From: a virus
Reading direction: 5' to 3' (one strand)
IMG/VR virus record: IMGVR_UViG_3300032032_000026
Span: 1-23,571 of that record
Length of the DNA stretch: 23,571 nt
The notes below the pieces were generated by a model. That model did not search any database, was not told where the DNA came from, and saw nothing but the letters and a program-made list of their open reading frames with translations. Positions 15,126-22,458 of this stretch are shown here, piece after piece; position 1 is the stretch's first letter; each line of letters begins with the position of its first letter. The position numbers and the translations under genes were made by a program.

Positions 15126-15723
15126 GGCCAAAGTAATTAAATGAAATACAGATTCTAGGACTTACATTACTAGATGGTACCCTATGTTTAACCCATGATG
15201 GGAACAGAAGGAACTCATACTGTTCTGCTGGAACCTCAATAGAATGGTCGTTAGTACCTAACATGGTAGCATACGGTGTCATGCGTAGTATAGCATCGTT
15301 AGGATTTATGAACCTTATGTTAGCAGACCCTTTGGGTTTTCTAAAATAGAATACACCAGATACTTGAGATTGACCCCACCAACCATCTCTATGGTTGTGA
15401 GCAACAGTAGTGTCACCTGAGAAATGTTTATTAGCCCAAGCATCATGAGCATCAATATACATCATCTTCCTGTAACCAAGTACCTGTACCCAGAACTCTC
15501 TGACAGCCATGGTCAATGGTTTGAACAACCATTGTAATTCTTCAAACTCATGTAGGTTTAATGTCTGTGGTCCAGTTGATAGACCAGACTCACCTTCAAA
15601 CTCACCTAAAGTCTTGTCCAGAAACATTCTGTTCAGACAATCTTCAGTATGGGCATCATCATATTCATTAGGTATGATGCGACCTCTTTCAACTGGTACT
15701 CCAAATAAAGGTAAGACACTCAT
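15118..15723 (-). CDS. TIGR02466-type 2OG-Fe(II) oxygenase
   Basis: 201 residues. MSVLPLFGVPVERG is a typical family start. TTVAHNHRDGWWGQSQVSGVFYF contains H109/H111, and LLFPSWVKHRVPSSN contains H180, with R190 in SPRICISFNY. The middle block (INPNDAILRMTPYATMLG) matches the family's F-x-D/N-P-R region. The frame opens from a TTG at 15729, but the ATG at 15723 makes a clean ATGA overlap with the DUF6065-like stop. It is paralogous to the product at 13738-14301. Function within the island is unknown. Confidence 0.82.
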   Translation of the reverse strand: MSVLPLFGVPVERGRIIPNEYDDAHTEDCLNRMFLDKTLGEFEGESGLSTGPQTLNLHEFEELQWLFKPLTMAVREFWVQVLGYRKMMYIDAHDAWANKHFSGDTTVAHNHRDGWWGQSQVSGVFYFRKPKGSANIRFINPNDAILRMTPYATMLGTNDHSIEVPAEQYEFLLFPSWVKHRVPSSNVSPRICISFNYFGHD

Positions 15724-16538
15724 TTCCAATACTTCCTCAATATCTTATTCGTCTTCAACTGCCTCTGCGTTACACTAACATTCTCAGGGAACTGGTTATA
15801 AGCAGTGTACATAAACTCATCTTCTAATCTATAATCTTTTTGTTCAGCACAATCTATACTGACATCTAAGTCTTCTAATAATCTTCTAGATATTGGTATG
15901 TACATACAGAGTGGAGTACCTGCTTTAACTAATTCATCTCCTTCTAATACGTGCCACCATAACTGGACATTGACTTCATAAGCAGAACGTGGATCGAGTA
16001 TACCAGCTATTGCTGAGAAGCGAGTCTCATTAACAAATGGTACTTTTGTTTGTAAGAATACAACATCATCATCAGCCTGTACACGCCAAGTAGTATTCAC
16101 CTTTACTACCTGATCAACAGTAGTATCCTTGCTACTGTCCAGTAACCATTTGGATACGTTCTCATCATGAAGCACCACGTAGTCAGATCCAGGTGGACTG
16201 AAACCCGTCTGCGTGAATAGAATAGTATGTCCGTCCCCGTTAGTATGTACTTTAAAATCAGCAGGAGCATGGACAATATATCCAGTCCTCATGATTTGAT
16301 TAACAGCAGGGCATCTCCCTATAGAATTTGATTCCTCACGTTCTCCTCTCAGTAGAGGACCAATAGGACATCTACTTAATCTATCTTGAAACTCTTTCTT
16401 TTCTTCCTTACGCCAGGTTCTATCTAAGTCAACAGATTTAGTTATTGGATGAAGTGTATGTACTCCATGATTTAATGAAAAAAATCTTGCTCTTGGGTTC
16501 TTCTTACGAAATAAATTCAAAGGATTCATCATTATCAT
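15720..16538 (-). CDS. DUF6065-like protein of the halogenase island
   Basis: 272 residues, basic N-terminus (NLFRKKNPRARFF). Central features are SIGRCPAVNQIMRTGYIVHAPADF (residues 72-95) and, near the C-terminus, GTPLCMYIPISRRLLEDLD (207-225). These resemble the DUF6065 layout, with an RCxx...GW/GY-xx-xxP-x-D block and a late G-x-P-x-x-x-x-P-x-x-R block. Bacterial DUF6065 genes often neighbour tryptophan-halogenase-like genes, which supports the call but does not prove it. No oxygenase triad is visible. ATGs occur at 16538, 16532 and 16529; I use the first. It overlaps the halogenase end by 35 nt. A carrier, scaffold or substrate-binding role is possible. Confidence 0.6.
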   Translation of the reverse strand: MIMMNPLNLFRKKNPRARFFSLNHGVHTLHPITKSVDLDRTWRKEEKKEFQDRLSRCPIGPLLRGEREESNSIGRCPAVNQIMRTGYIVHAPADFKVHTNGDGHTILFTQTGFSPPGSDYVVLHDENVSKWLLDSSKDTTVDQVVKVNTTWRVQADDDVVFLQTKVPFVNETRFSAIAGILDPRSAYEVNVQLWWHVLEGDELVKAGTPLCMYIPISRRLLEDLDVSIDCAEQKDYRLEDEFMYTAYNQFPENVSVTQRQLKTNKILRKYWK

Positions 16539-18063
16539 ATATGTTCTTCAGTAGGTAATCATAATGAACAGGCTGCGTCTTTAAGTATCTTAGCACAGAT
16601 TCCTTATAATGCTTGTGCCTGTCAGCAGAGTTCCTTGCTTCTGCCTCTGAGTATTCACCTCTATTTATGACGTATCTTGTAGTCGCTTTTGTACAGGGAT
16701 GGTACCCTAGACCAGCAGCAATATATGTAGTACCTCCCAATGCCTGAGGAGCATTTGAGATATTAAAAGAGTGGATCAATTCTTGGTATAACCGTGGTGA
16801 CCGTACTATCTTATCATTCATTTCTTCATGAGTGAGAGGAGACCTTTCATGGAACTGTCTCCAGTAAGCAGTATCAGTTCTTGGAGACAAGTAATAGTGT
16901 ATCTCAAGAAACTCTTTCATTGCTTCCATCTCATAGTTGACTGAGTGGTTGTAACCATCTACATCAAGTTTTGATATAAACCCATCTCTACGTTGGAAGA
17001 CATCAATTAATCTTATAATATTTTCATGTGTACTGAAGAGTCCAGTGGATTCCAAAGGTTCTAAGAACCCCTGTGACAACCCAATACCAATAACATTCTT
17101 CACCCATGCGTCCATCCTTCTACCATGTCTGAACTTAATGTGTTGTAGATCACCCTCAAACCCTCCCAGGTGCTCTCTGAAGGTCTCCTCAGCATCTTCT
17201 TCAGTAGTAAACTTACTTGAGTAAACATATCCCTTACCGATACGATTCCATAAAGGAATTGTCCATACCCATCCTTCAGGCATAGCATACCCATCAGTAG
17301 TATTGATCATCTGTTCACGACGATTCTCATATGGAATCCTCGCTGCTATAGCACTATCATTAGGTAGGAATTCAAAGTCTAGATGAGGTACTCCCATGAT
17401 ACCACCTAAGAGAGCAGACTTAAATCCTGTACAGTCAATAAAGTAATCAGCATGATACATCATACCTTGACTGTCTACTAGGTAATCAATCTCACCATCA
17501 CTATTAAAGACACCCTTTTCTATATCAGCCCAAGAATGTTCAACACTCTGACATCTATTATCCTTTAACCAATTCCCAAATTTATCTGAATCAAAATGAT
17601 ATGCTCTATTCCATGTTGGACTGAAGTTACGAAGATAGTTGCCACTACCATTTACTCTATTAGTCTGAGCAAGATATGTTATAGGATTGTAGAACTCGCA
17701 GAATGTATTATCTGGAAACTCATCTGGATATAAGTTATGAAGATGGTACCAATCAACTATACCACCATCTGAATAATCTGTCTCACCAAATGGATACTGG
17801 AATGTTGTTCCATCTCCTTTCCAATTGGTAAATTGAATCGATACTTTATAGGTAGCATTACAAGCTGCCATCCACTCCTTGTCTTCAAGTTCAAGTAGAT
17901 TCAGGTACCTATTAAAATGTCCAAGTGTAGACTCTCCTACACTCATCTTTGGTTGATGATAACTCTCTACTAATTGTATCTTATGTTCTGGAAACAAATG
18001 GCAGAAAGCGGCAGCAGTCATCCATCCAGATGAACCACCACCAACTATACAAATTTTAGCCAT
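16504..18063 (-). CDS. Flavin-dependent (tryptophan-type) halogenase B
   Basis: 519 residues, full length for the family. FAD site GGGSSG (residues 8-13) then SVGEST (41-46). The essential Lys that forms the chloramine-type intermediate is K73 in ATYKVSIQF (PrnA K79 equivalent). GWVWTIP (264-270) is the classic W-x-W-x-I-P motif that bars monooxygenase chemistry, and FLEPLESTG (333-341) carries the family F-x-x-P-x-x-S-x-G motif and the Glu (E338) corresponding to PrnA E346. All catalytic elements are present, so activity is likely; it would need reduced FAD from a host reductase. Marine cyanophage Syn10 encodes a related halogenase (VirX1) reported to iodinate diverse substrates. The natural substrate here is unknown. 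ATG at 18063 overlaps the upstream halogenase by 8 nt. Confidence 0.92.
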   Translation of the reverse strand: MAKICIVGGGSSGWMTAAAFCHLFPEHKIQLVESYHQPKMSVGESTLGHFNRYLNLLELEDKEWMAACNATYKVSIQFTNWKGDGTTFQYPFGETDYSDGGIVDWYHLHNLYPDEFPDNTFCEFYNPITYLAQTNRVNGSGNYLRNFSPTWNRAYHFDSDKFGNWLKDNRCQSVEHSWADIEKGVFNSDGEIDYLVDSQGMMYHADYFIDCTGFKSALLGGIMGVPHLDFEFLPNDSAIAARIPYENRREQMINTTDGYAMPEGWVWTIPLWNRIGKGYVYSSKFTTEEDAEETFREHLGGFEGDLQHIKFRHGRRMDAWVKNVIGIGLSQGFLEPLESTGLFSTHENIIRLIDVFQRRDGFISKLDVDGYNHSVNYEMEAMKEFLEIHYYLSPRTDTAYWRQFHERSPLTHEEMNDKIVRSPRLYQELIHSFNISNAPQALGGTTYIAAGLGYHPCTKATTRYVINRGEYSEAEARNSADRHKHYKESVLRYLKTQPVHYDYLLKNIYDNDESFEFIS

Positions 18064-19621
18064 GTTCGTAATAAGGATTATCTATGCCAGCTACATCTTC
18101 GTAATAAAAGTCCCAAGGTTCAGGGAACTTATCTATCTCTTTTATAATCTCATCGCTGAGTTGATACCCTGATGATAACTTAACAAAGGAAGCTAAGTCA
18201 ATGTTATTACGTTTATCCATGTAATCGCATGTCCATTCAGTAGCAGGAGTATGCCTATGACCAGCAGCAATGTAAGAATTACCAGCTAGGTTCTGGAAGT
18301 TCCAGTCAGATATTTGATCCATCCTCAATGGGAACTTATCAAATGGGTATGCTCTATACTCATCCCTTGCCATGTCAGAAAGATAATCTATATCCTCACT
18401 GATATATTTCCAGTATGGGGTATCATCCCTAGTGGTCATCATATAATGATTAGCCACAAAATGAGCAAAAGAAATGAATTGTTTGCGAGATCTATGGTTA
18501 AACTGATCTCTTATCAATGTATTAACTTTACCATTATGTACTGACAAACTATCTGCTAAGAAGATAGCAAAGTTATGTACACTAAGTAAGCCATTGGATT
18601 CTAATGGTTCAATGAACCCACCAGCCAAACCTATACCTACAACGTTCTTATGCCATATCTCTTTCGATACTCCATTTCTCCATTCGATCAAACGAGGTTC
18701 ACCTATGATCTCATGATCACCTAGGTACTCTTTAAATTCCTTTAATGCTTCCTCATCAGAACAGAACTTATTACTGAAGTTATATCCTATTCCCATTCTT
18801 GTTGTTAACGGGACATGCCAAACCCAACCATTATCAAGTGCTGTACACTTGGTATGGTTTAACATCTCAGTCTTCTTATCAATGTACTTGACTCTCGCAG
18901 CCCAAGCACGATTGTTAATTAACCATGGGAACTCTTCCCACTCAACACCCATGTACTCCCCTAAGAGGAGTGATTTAAATCCAGTACAATCTATAAACAG
19001 ATCAGCATCATACTCATGCTTATTACCTATTAGTGTTGTAATATTTCCTGACTCATCCTTCTCACAATCTTGAATAGTATCGTGATGATGCTTTACTCCA
19101 CGAGGACCACAGAATTCTCTCTTCAACCACTTAGTAAACTTAACAGCATCTAAGTGATACCCTGAGTTTTTCGTGTAATCGAAACTTTGAAATTGATCTA
19201 CTACTACTTTATTATCTTCTATTATTTTCCAATATGGAACCATCCACTCAGCAAAAGACATGTCTGGTTTGCCACCAGTTGCCTGTAAGTGAAAGAACCA
19301 TTCTAAAATATCACAACTTGAATTAGAGGGAGGAGCACCATCATAGAATGGGTAATGGAAATCTCCATACTCACTGAAGTTCTCGAATTTTACACTATAC
19401 TTATACGTCGCTTCACATTCATCCATCCATACATCAGAGATATTCATCTCCTTACACCAGTCCCTAAACAATTGAGTAGTGGATTCTCCTACCCCAATCG
19501 TCGGTATGTCTGGCGAATCTATGACTGTTATATCAAGCCATGGATGTGATTTAATCAGAGTAGAAGCAGTTATCCAACCAGCAGATCCGCCTCCAACTAT
19601 ACAAATCTTCTCAATTTTCAT
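18056..19621 (-). CDS. Flavin-dependent (tryptophan-type) halogenase A
   Basis: 521 residues, paralogous to the downstream halogenase but clearly divergent. FAD site GGGSAG (10-15), GVGEST (43-48), K74 in ATYKYSVKF, GWVWHVP (265-271; V replaces I of W-x-W-x-I-P), FIEPLESNG (336-344) with E341, and NSYIAAG near the C-terminus. The conservative I-to-V change does not argue against activity. No flavin reductase gene is in the window, so the cofactor would come from the host. Its ATG lies 17 nt after the small tail-fibre-type gene, behind the late box at 20177. Pairing of two different halogenases suggests different substrates, positions, or a heteromeric enzyme; none of these can be chosen from sequence alone. 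Confidence 0.92.
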   Translation of the reverse strand: MKIEKICIVGGGSAGWITASTLIKSHPWLDITVIDSPDIPTIGVGESTTQLFRDWCKEMNISDVWMDECEATYKYSVKFENFSEYGDFHYPFYDGAPPSNSSCDILEWFFHLQATGGKPDMSFAEWMVPYWKIIEDNKVVVDQFQSFDYTKNSGYHLDAVKFTKWLKREFCGPRGVKHHHDTIQDCEKDESGNITTLIGNKHEYDADLFIDCTGFKSLLLGEYMGVEWEEFPWLINNRAWAARVKYIDKKTEMLNHTKCTALDNGWVWHVPLTTRMGIGYNFSNKFCSDEEALKEFKEYLGDHEIIGEPRLIEWRNGVSKEIWHKNVVGIGLAGGFIEPLESNGLLSVHNFAIFLADSLSVHNGKVNTLIRDQFNHRSRKQFISFAHFVANHYMMTTRDDTPYWKYISEDIDYLSDMARDEYRAYPFDKFPLRMDQISDWNFQNLAGNSYIAAGHRHTPATEWTCDYMDKRNNIDLASFVKLSSGYQLSDEIIKEIDKFPEPWDFYYEDVAGIDNPYYEHG

Positions 19622-19638
19622 AACAAAGTATTATTGTG

Positions 19639-20154
19639 CTATCCAGTATATATAGGTCTCCCCGTAACAGGGTCTGGACCCCAACCTTCTTCATATACTG
19701 TTGGGTTCTTAAAGGTAGTTACCTTCTGTCTCTTATTAGCAGGAAGACTATTCCATGCTGGAGCCTCCTCAGTTCCCATCTCAAATTCTTTCTTATCCGC
19801 ATAGAAAGAAGCATCAGCATCAGCAGCATCTTGATTAACAATAGCGTTCTTAACTGCTGTTATACTATCCCTCCATTTGGTAGTACCATTTATTTGGTCC
19901 CAATACAGCATATCGAGTTGATCCTCGACTTGACCATATTCAACCTTTCTTTTCATTTGTTGGTTACGTTCTAAGCGATCCTCGCTATTAAAGAACTCAC
20001 CATTATAGAGTACCCATAAGTTAGTGACATTATCATCGTCACATTGTACCCATCTGACCTGGGCATCATCACCCTGGTATACCTCGAACTCATCACCTAC
20101 ATCAACGATATCTGTGATAAAGCCTCGGTAGTCTACTAGACAACTTTTAGCCAT
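19639..20154 (-). CDS. Tail-fibre-associated structural or chaperone-type protein
   Basis: 171 residues, acidic. The N-terminal 60 residues (GFITDIVDVGDEFEVYQGDD; RWVQCDDD; LWVLYNGEFF) form a small beta region of the kind found at ends of tail-fibre assembly proteins. The middle has YGQVEDQLDMLYWDQINGTT and WRDSITAVKNAI, a widespread phage tail-fibre-linked pattern (QLDxLxxD...W...I..VK). The C-terminus is Pro/Gly-rich. It follows the adhesin genes after 25 nt, has its own late box, and is first in the transcript that carries the halogenases. Assignment is by pattern and position. Confidence 0.62.
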   Translation of the reverse strand: MAKSCLVDYRGFITDIVDVGDEFEVYQGDDAQVRWVQCDDDNVTNLWVLYNGEFFNSEDRLERNQQMKRKVEYGQVEDQLDMLYWDQINGTTKWRDSITAVKNAIVNQDAADADASFYADKKEFEMGTEEAPAWNSLPANKRQKVTTFKNPTVYEEGWGPDPVTGRPIYTG

Positions 20155-20176
20155 GTTTCTTTTGAATCCTGTTTAC

Positions 20177-20184
20177 TATTTAGC
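20177..20184 (-). promoter_or_regulatory. Late promoter box (GCTAAATA) ahead of the halogenase operon
   Basis: GCTAAATA on the minus strand overlaps the last codons of the third adhesin gene and lies 22 nt before the ATG at 20154. The C in position two is a variant, but box and spacing match those at 79, 1645 and 11061. No other box is seen in a gap between here and 11358, so it is the best candidate for the promoter of the whole halogenase-oxygenase cassette, placing it in late expression. Confidence 0.55.
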
Positions 20185-20935
20185 GAAATTCCATAACGAT
20201 AACAGCACCTGCCATACCATTCGCTCCTTGATAAGAACGCTGATATCCAGATGTCCCACCACCACCTCTAGCAGCTCTTAACTGTGAGGATCGTGTGCCT
20301 TGTGACCAGTTACCATGGGCACTCATTGTGCCACTACCGAAGAAGCCACCGCCACCATGACCAAAATAGTTCATGTGACCAATGCCGCCCCCACCGATAA
20401 TGTTGAGGTTTCCTCCAGTTGATTCACCACCCAGTCCACCACAATGTTGATAAACTTGGTTAGCACCTAGTCCACCATAAGCAGAACAGTAGTTTCCAAA
20501 GGAAGATGTGTTACCTCCACCACCGTTTCCAGAGTAGTATGTACCACTTCCAGAACCTGAACCGACTGTACAGTATACACTTGTTACACCACGTACGTCG
20601 ATAACTTCTTCACAATATCCTCCAGCACCACCTGATTCAGCATGTCCTGAACCACCACCACCGCCTCCAATGACGCGAACAATGATTCTATTAATGCCAC
20701 TTGGTCGGTACCATGTACCACTATTGAAGAATGTTTGTATACTTGCTGGTCCTATTTGTTCGTAAGTAGCATTGCTACCATCACTGATTAAAAATTTCCC
20801 TTCCTTGTTCAATGGACTTGGAGGGATAGAGCTACTATTCATAGTAGTTCCACCGAGTGATAGGTTATACCCTTCGGGGATCAGAATAGTTTCACCCGAC
20901 GCAGCGTCGAGTTCGTTAGTGTATACGTTTGACAT
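20180..20935 (-). CDS. Glycine-rich adhesin-like tail fibre protein (copy 3)
   Basis: 251 residues. An N-terminal attachment part (residues 1-60, ending GKFLISDGSNATYEQ) is shared by all three copies. Residues 68-92 (TFFNSGTWYRPSGINRIIVR followed by six glycines) match the glycine-rich fibre-tip domain. Residues 100-235 are dense in Gly with NQVYQHCGGLGG and the end GMAGAVIVMEF. The architecture recalls T-even gp38-type adhesins, whose glycine-rich loops contact the receptor, but orthology is not claimed. Glycine runs and aromatic positions differ between copies. It starts 2 nt after the previous stop. Confidence 0.8.
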   Translation of the reverse strand: MSNVYTNELDAASGETILIPEGYNLSLGGTTMNSSSIPPSPLNKEGKFLISDGSNATYEQIGPASIQTFFNSGTWYRPSGINRIIVRVIGGGGGGSGHAESGGAGGYCEEVIDVRGVTSVYCTVGSGSGSGTYYSGNGGGGNTSSFGNYCSAYGGLGANQVYQHCGGLGGESTGGNLNIIGGGGIGHMNYFGHGGGGFFGSGTMSAHGNWSQGTRSSQLRAARGGGGTSGYQRSYQGANGMAGAVIVMEFR

Positions 20936-20937
20936 AG

Positions 20938-21699
20938 TTATCTAAAGTTCCAGACACAGACGACACCAGACATTCCCCTAGCACCACGTCTTTGTCCGTG
21001 ATATCCAGGTGAACCACCACTGCCTCTAGCAGCCCTGTATTGATAGTTATAAGCGTAGTGACCTCCACGAGGGTGACCAGTAGCACCAGCACCACCAAAG
21101 AAAGATCCACCACCAGGCATACCAGACCAATATTCATGACCTGATCCACCTCCACCATAGATGTTCATCTGACCACCTGAGCCACCGCCAGGAAGTCCAC
21201 CACAGTGTTGATAATTACGGTTAGCACCATTTCCACCACCAGCAGAAAGGTAGTTACCAAAAGAAGAGGAATTACCGTTAGCAGCACCACCAGAATAATA
21301 GGTTCCACCCCATGATCCAGGTTGTCCTACAGTAACAGATATAGATGATACACCTGTTACATCAATAATTTCTTCTGAGTATCCACCAGCACCGCCAGCT
21401 TCTCCCACACCAGATCCTGCTCCTCCTGCTCCGCAGATTCTAACAAGAATTCTTTTTACTCCAGTTGGTCTTGACCATGTACCATTAGATGTCCATACAG
21501 ACATAGAAACAGCACCATGTTCTTCCCAGTTACGAGATGATCCATTACTTATAAGGATCTTACCATTCTGCCCACTAGGTGATGGCATAACACTAGAAGA
21601 GTCTAGGGTTTTGCTACCTAATCTAAGTGAATATCCTGACTGAATAGTTACGTTCGACCCTGATTGGGGTACTAATGTATTAACTTTAAGTAAACTCAT
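20938..21699 (-). CDS. Glycine-rich adhesin-like tail fibre protein (copy 2)
   Basis: 253 residues. The N-terminus MSLLKVNTLVPQSGSNVTI and LRLGSKTLDSSSVMPSPSGQ are the marine T4-like fibre-attachment pattern. Then VWTSNGTWSRPTGVKRILVR enters the glycine-rich domain, which contains GGAGGYSEEIIDV, NRNYQHCGGLPGG and GGSFFGGAG and ends GMSGVVCVWNF. The interior differs from its sisters in loop sequence while the framework is kept, as expected for receptor-binding tips under diversifying selection. It starts directly after the previous stop (TAAATG). Receptor binding is inferred from family and place. Confidence 0.82.
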   Translation of the reverse strand: MSLLKVNTLVPQSGSNVTIQSGYSLRLGSKTLDSSSVMPSPSGQNGKILISNGSSRNWEEHGAVSMSVWTSNGTWSRPTGVKRILVRICGAGGAGSGVGEAGGAGGYSEEIIDVTGVSSISVTVGQPGSWGGTYYSGGAANGNSSSFGNYLSAGGGNGANRNYQHCGGLPGGGSGGQMNIYGGGGSGHEYWSGMPGGGSFFGGAGATGHPRGGHYAYNYQYRAARGSGGSPGYHGQRRGARGMSGVVCVWNFR

Positions 21700-22452
21700 T
21701 TATTTAAACTCCCAGACTACGATCATTCCACTCATACCTTCTGGACCCAGATAGGATCTATGCCAAGCATTAGCACTTCCCGAACCAGGCGCACAGCGTG
21801 TTTGGTGGTTACGAGAATAATCTCCACCACGAGGGTGACCTCTAGCAGCACATCCACCAAAGAAGGATGAACCACCAGCACCATTATATCTCCCGTGAGC
21901 AGATCCACCGCCCCCGTACATATTAACATCTCCTCCAGTTCCTACTCCACCTAAACCACCAGCGTGCTGATAAGTTTGGTTAGCACCGTCACCACCTGTA
22001 GCAGTACAGAATGAACCGAATGATGAAGCAGTACCAGCTCCCGATCTACCTGAATAGTATGTACCAGTTCCACCTACACCAATAACAACTGAGACTGAAC
22101 TGACACCACTAACATCGCATATACGTTCAGTGAATCCACCAGCTCCACCACATTCTCCATGTCCAGATCCTCCTCCACCAGCAGCAACAAGTCTAACCAT
22201 AACGGTATTAACACCAGTAGACTTACTATAACTACCAGAACTTGTAAAGGTCTGAATTGAGGTAGCTCCGTATGTATCGTATATAATTGATTCTCCATCA
22301 CTACCAACTGCTTTGTTGGTTTGTCCAGAAGCACTTGGTAGAACTGAGGACTCATTAATTTTGGCACCACCCAATGACAACGATGTTGTCGCTGGAATAG
22401 TAATAGTTGAACCTGAGTATGCTCTCAGGTTATTTACGTATAATCGACTCAT
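21700..22452 (-). CDS. Glycine-rich adhesin-like tail fibre protein (copy 1)
   Basis: 250 residues. The N-terminus MSRLYVNNLRAYSGSTITI and LSLGGAKINESSVLPSASGQ match copies 2 and 3. The glycine-rich part starts at TFTSSGSYSKSTGVNTVMVR and holds GGAGGFTERICDV, NQTYQHAGGLGG and SSFFGGCAARGHPRGG. The end GMSGMIVVWEF is the common closing strand. Compared with copy 2 it has more Cys (CDV, FCTATGG, GGCAAR, TRCAPG). It begins 6 nt after the long tail fibre gene. Likely the same role as the other two: exchangeable or combined fibre tips. Confidence 0.82.
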   Translation of the reverse strand: MSRLYVNNLRAYSGSTITIPATTSLSLGGAKINESSVLPSASGQTNKAVGSDGESIIYDTYGATSIQTFTSSGSYSKSTGVNTVMVRLVAAGGGGSGHGECGGAGGFTERICDVSGVSSVSVVIGVGGTGTYYSGRSGAGTASSFGSFCTATGGDGANQTYQHAGGLGGVGTGGDVNMYGGGGSAHGRYNGAGGSSFFGGCAARGHPRGGDYSRNHQTRCAPGSGSANAWHRSYLGPEGMSGMIVVWEFK

Positions 22453-22458
22453 AGTTTT

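Larger units (their letters stand above)
20180..22452 (-). repeat. Tandem triplication of adhesin-like genes
   Basis: Three abutting genes of 250, 253 and 251 residues share the N-terminal attachment part, the entry strand of the glycine-rich domain, the YQHxGG block and the GMxGxxxVxxF(K/R) end, separated by 0-2 nt. This indicates local gene duplication. Divergence is concentrated in the glycine-rich interior, by eye. Confidence 0.8.

Noticed and set aside
15118-15131. TTG starts at 15131 and 15729, and GTG at 701
   Set aside because: Each has an ATG 6 or 9 nt downstream. For 15125 and 15723 the ATG gives a tight stop overlap; for 692 the GTG belongs to a Shine-Dalgarno-like GTGAG.
16672-16679. 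CATAAATA on the minus strand inside halogenase B, a possible late box
   Set aside because: It is deep in coding sequence, about 130 nt from the next start, and imperfect. Chance is likely in AT-rich DNA.
16504-19621. Halogenases as part of a pyrrolnitrin- or indolocarbazole-type antibiotic pathway
   Set aside because: No oxidase, decarboxylase, synthetase or transporter of such a pathway is in the window.
20938-21158. Extra Val/Leu-rich minus-strand ORFs inside the adhesin genes (20916-21158, 21732-21929, 22074-22370)
   Set aside because: These hydrophobic products come from reading glycine codons (GGT/GGA) out of frame; the in-frame products are clearly the real ones.
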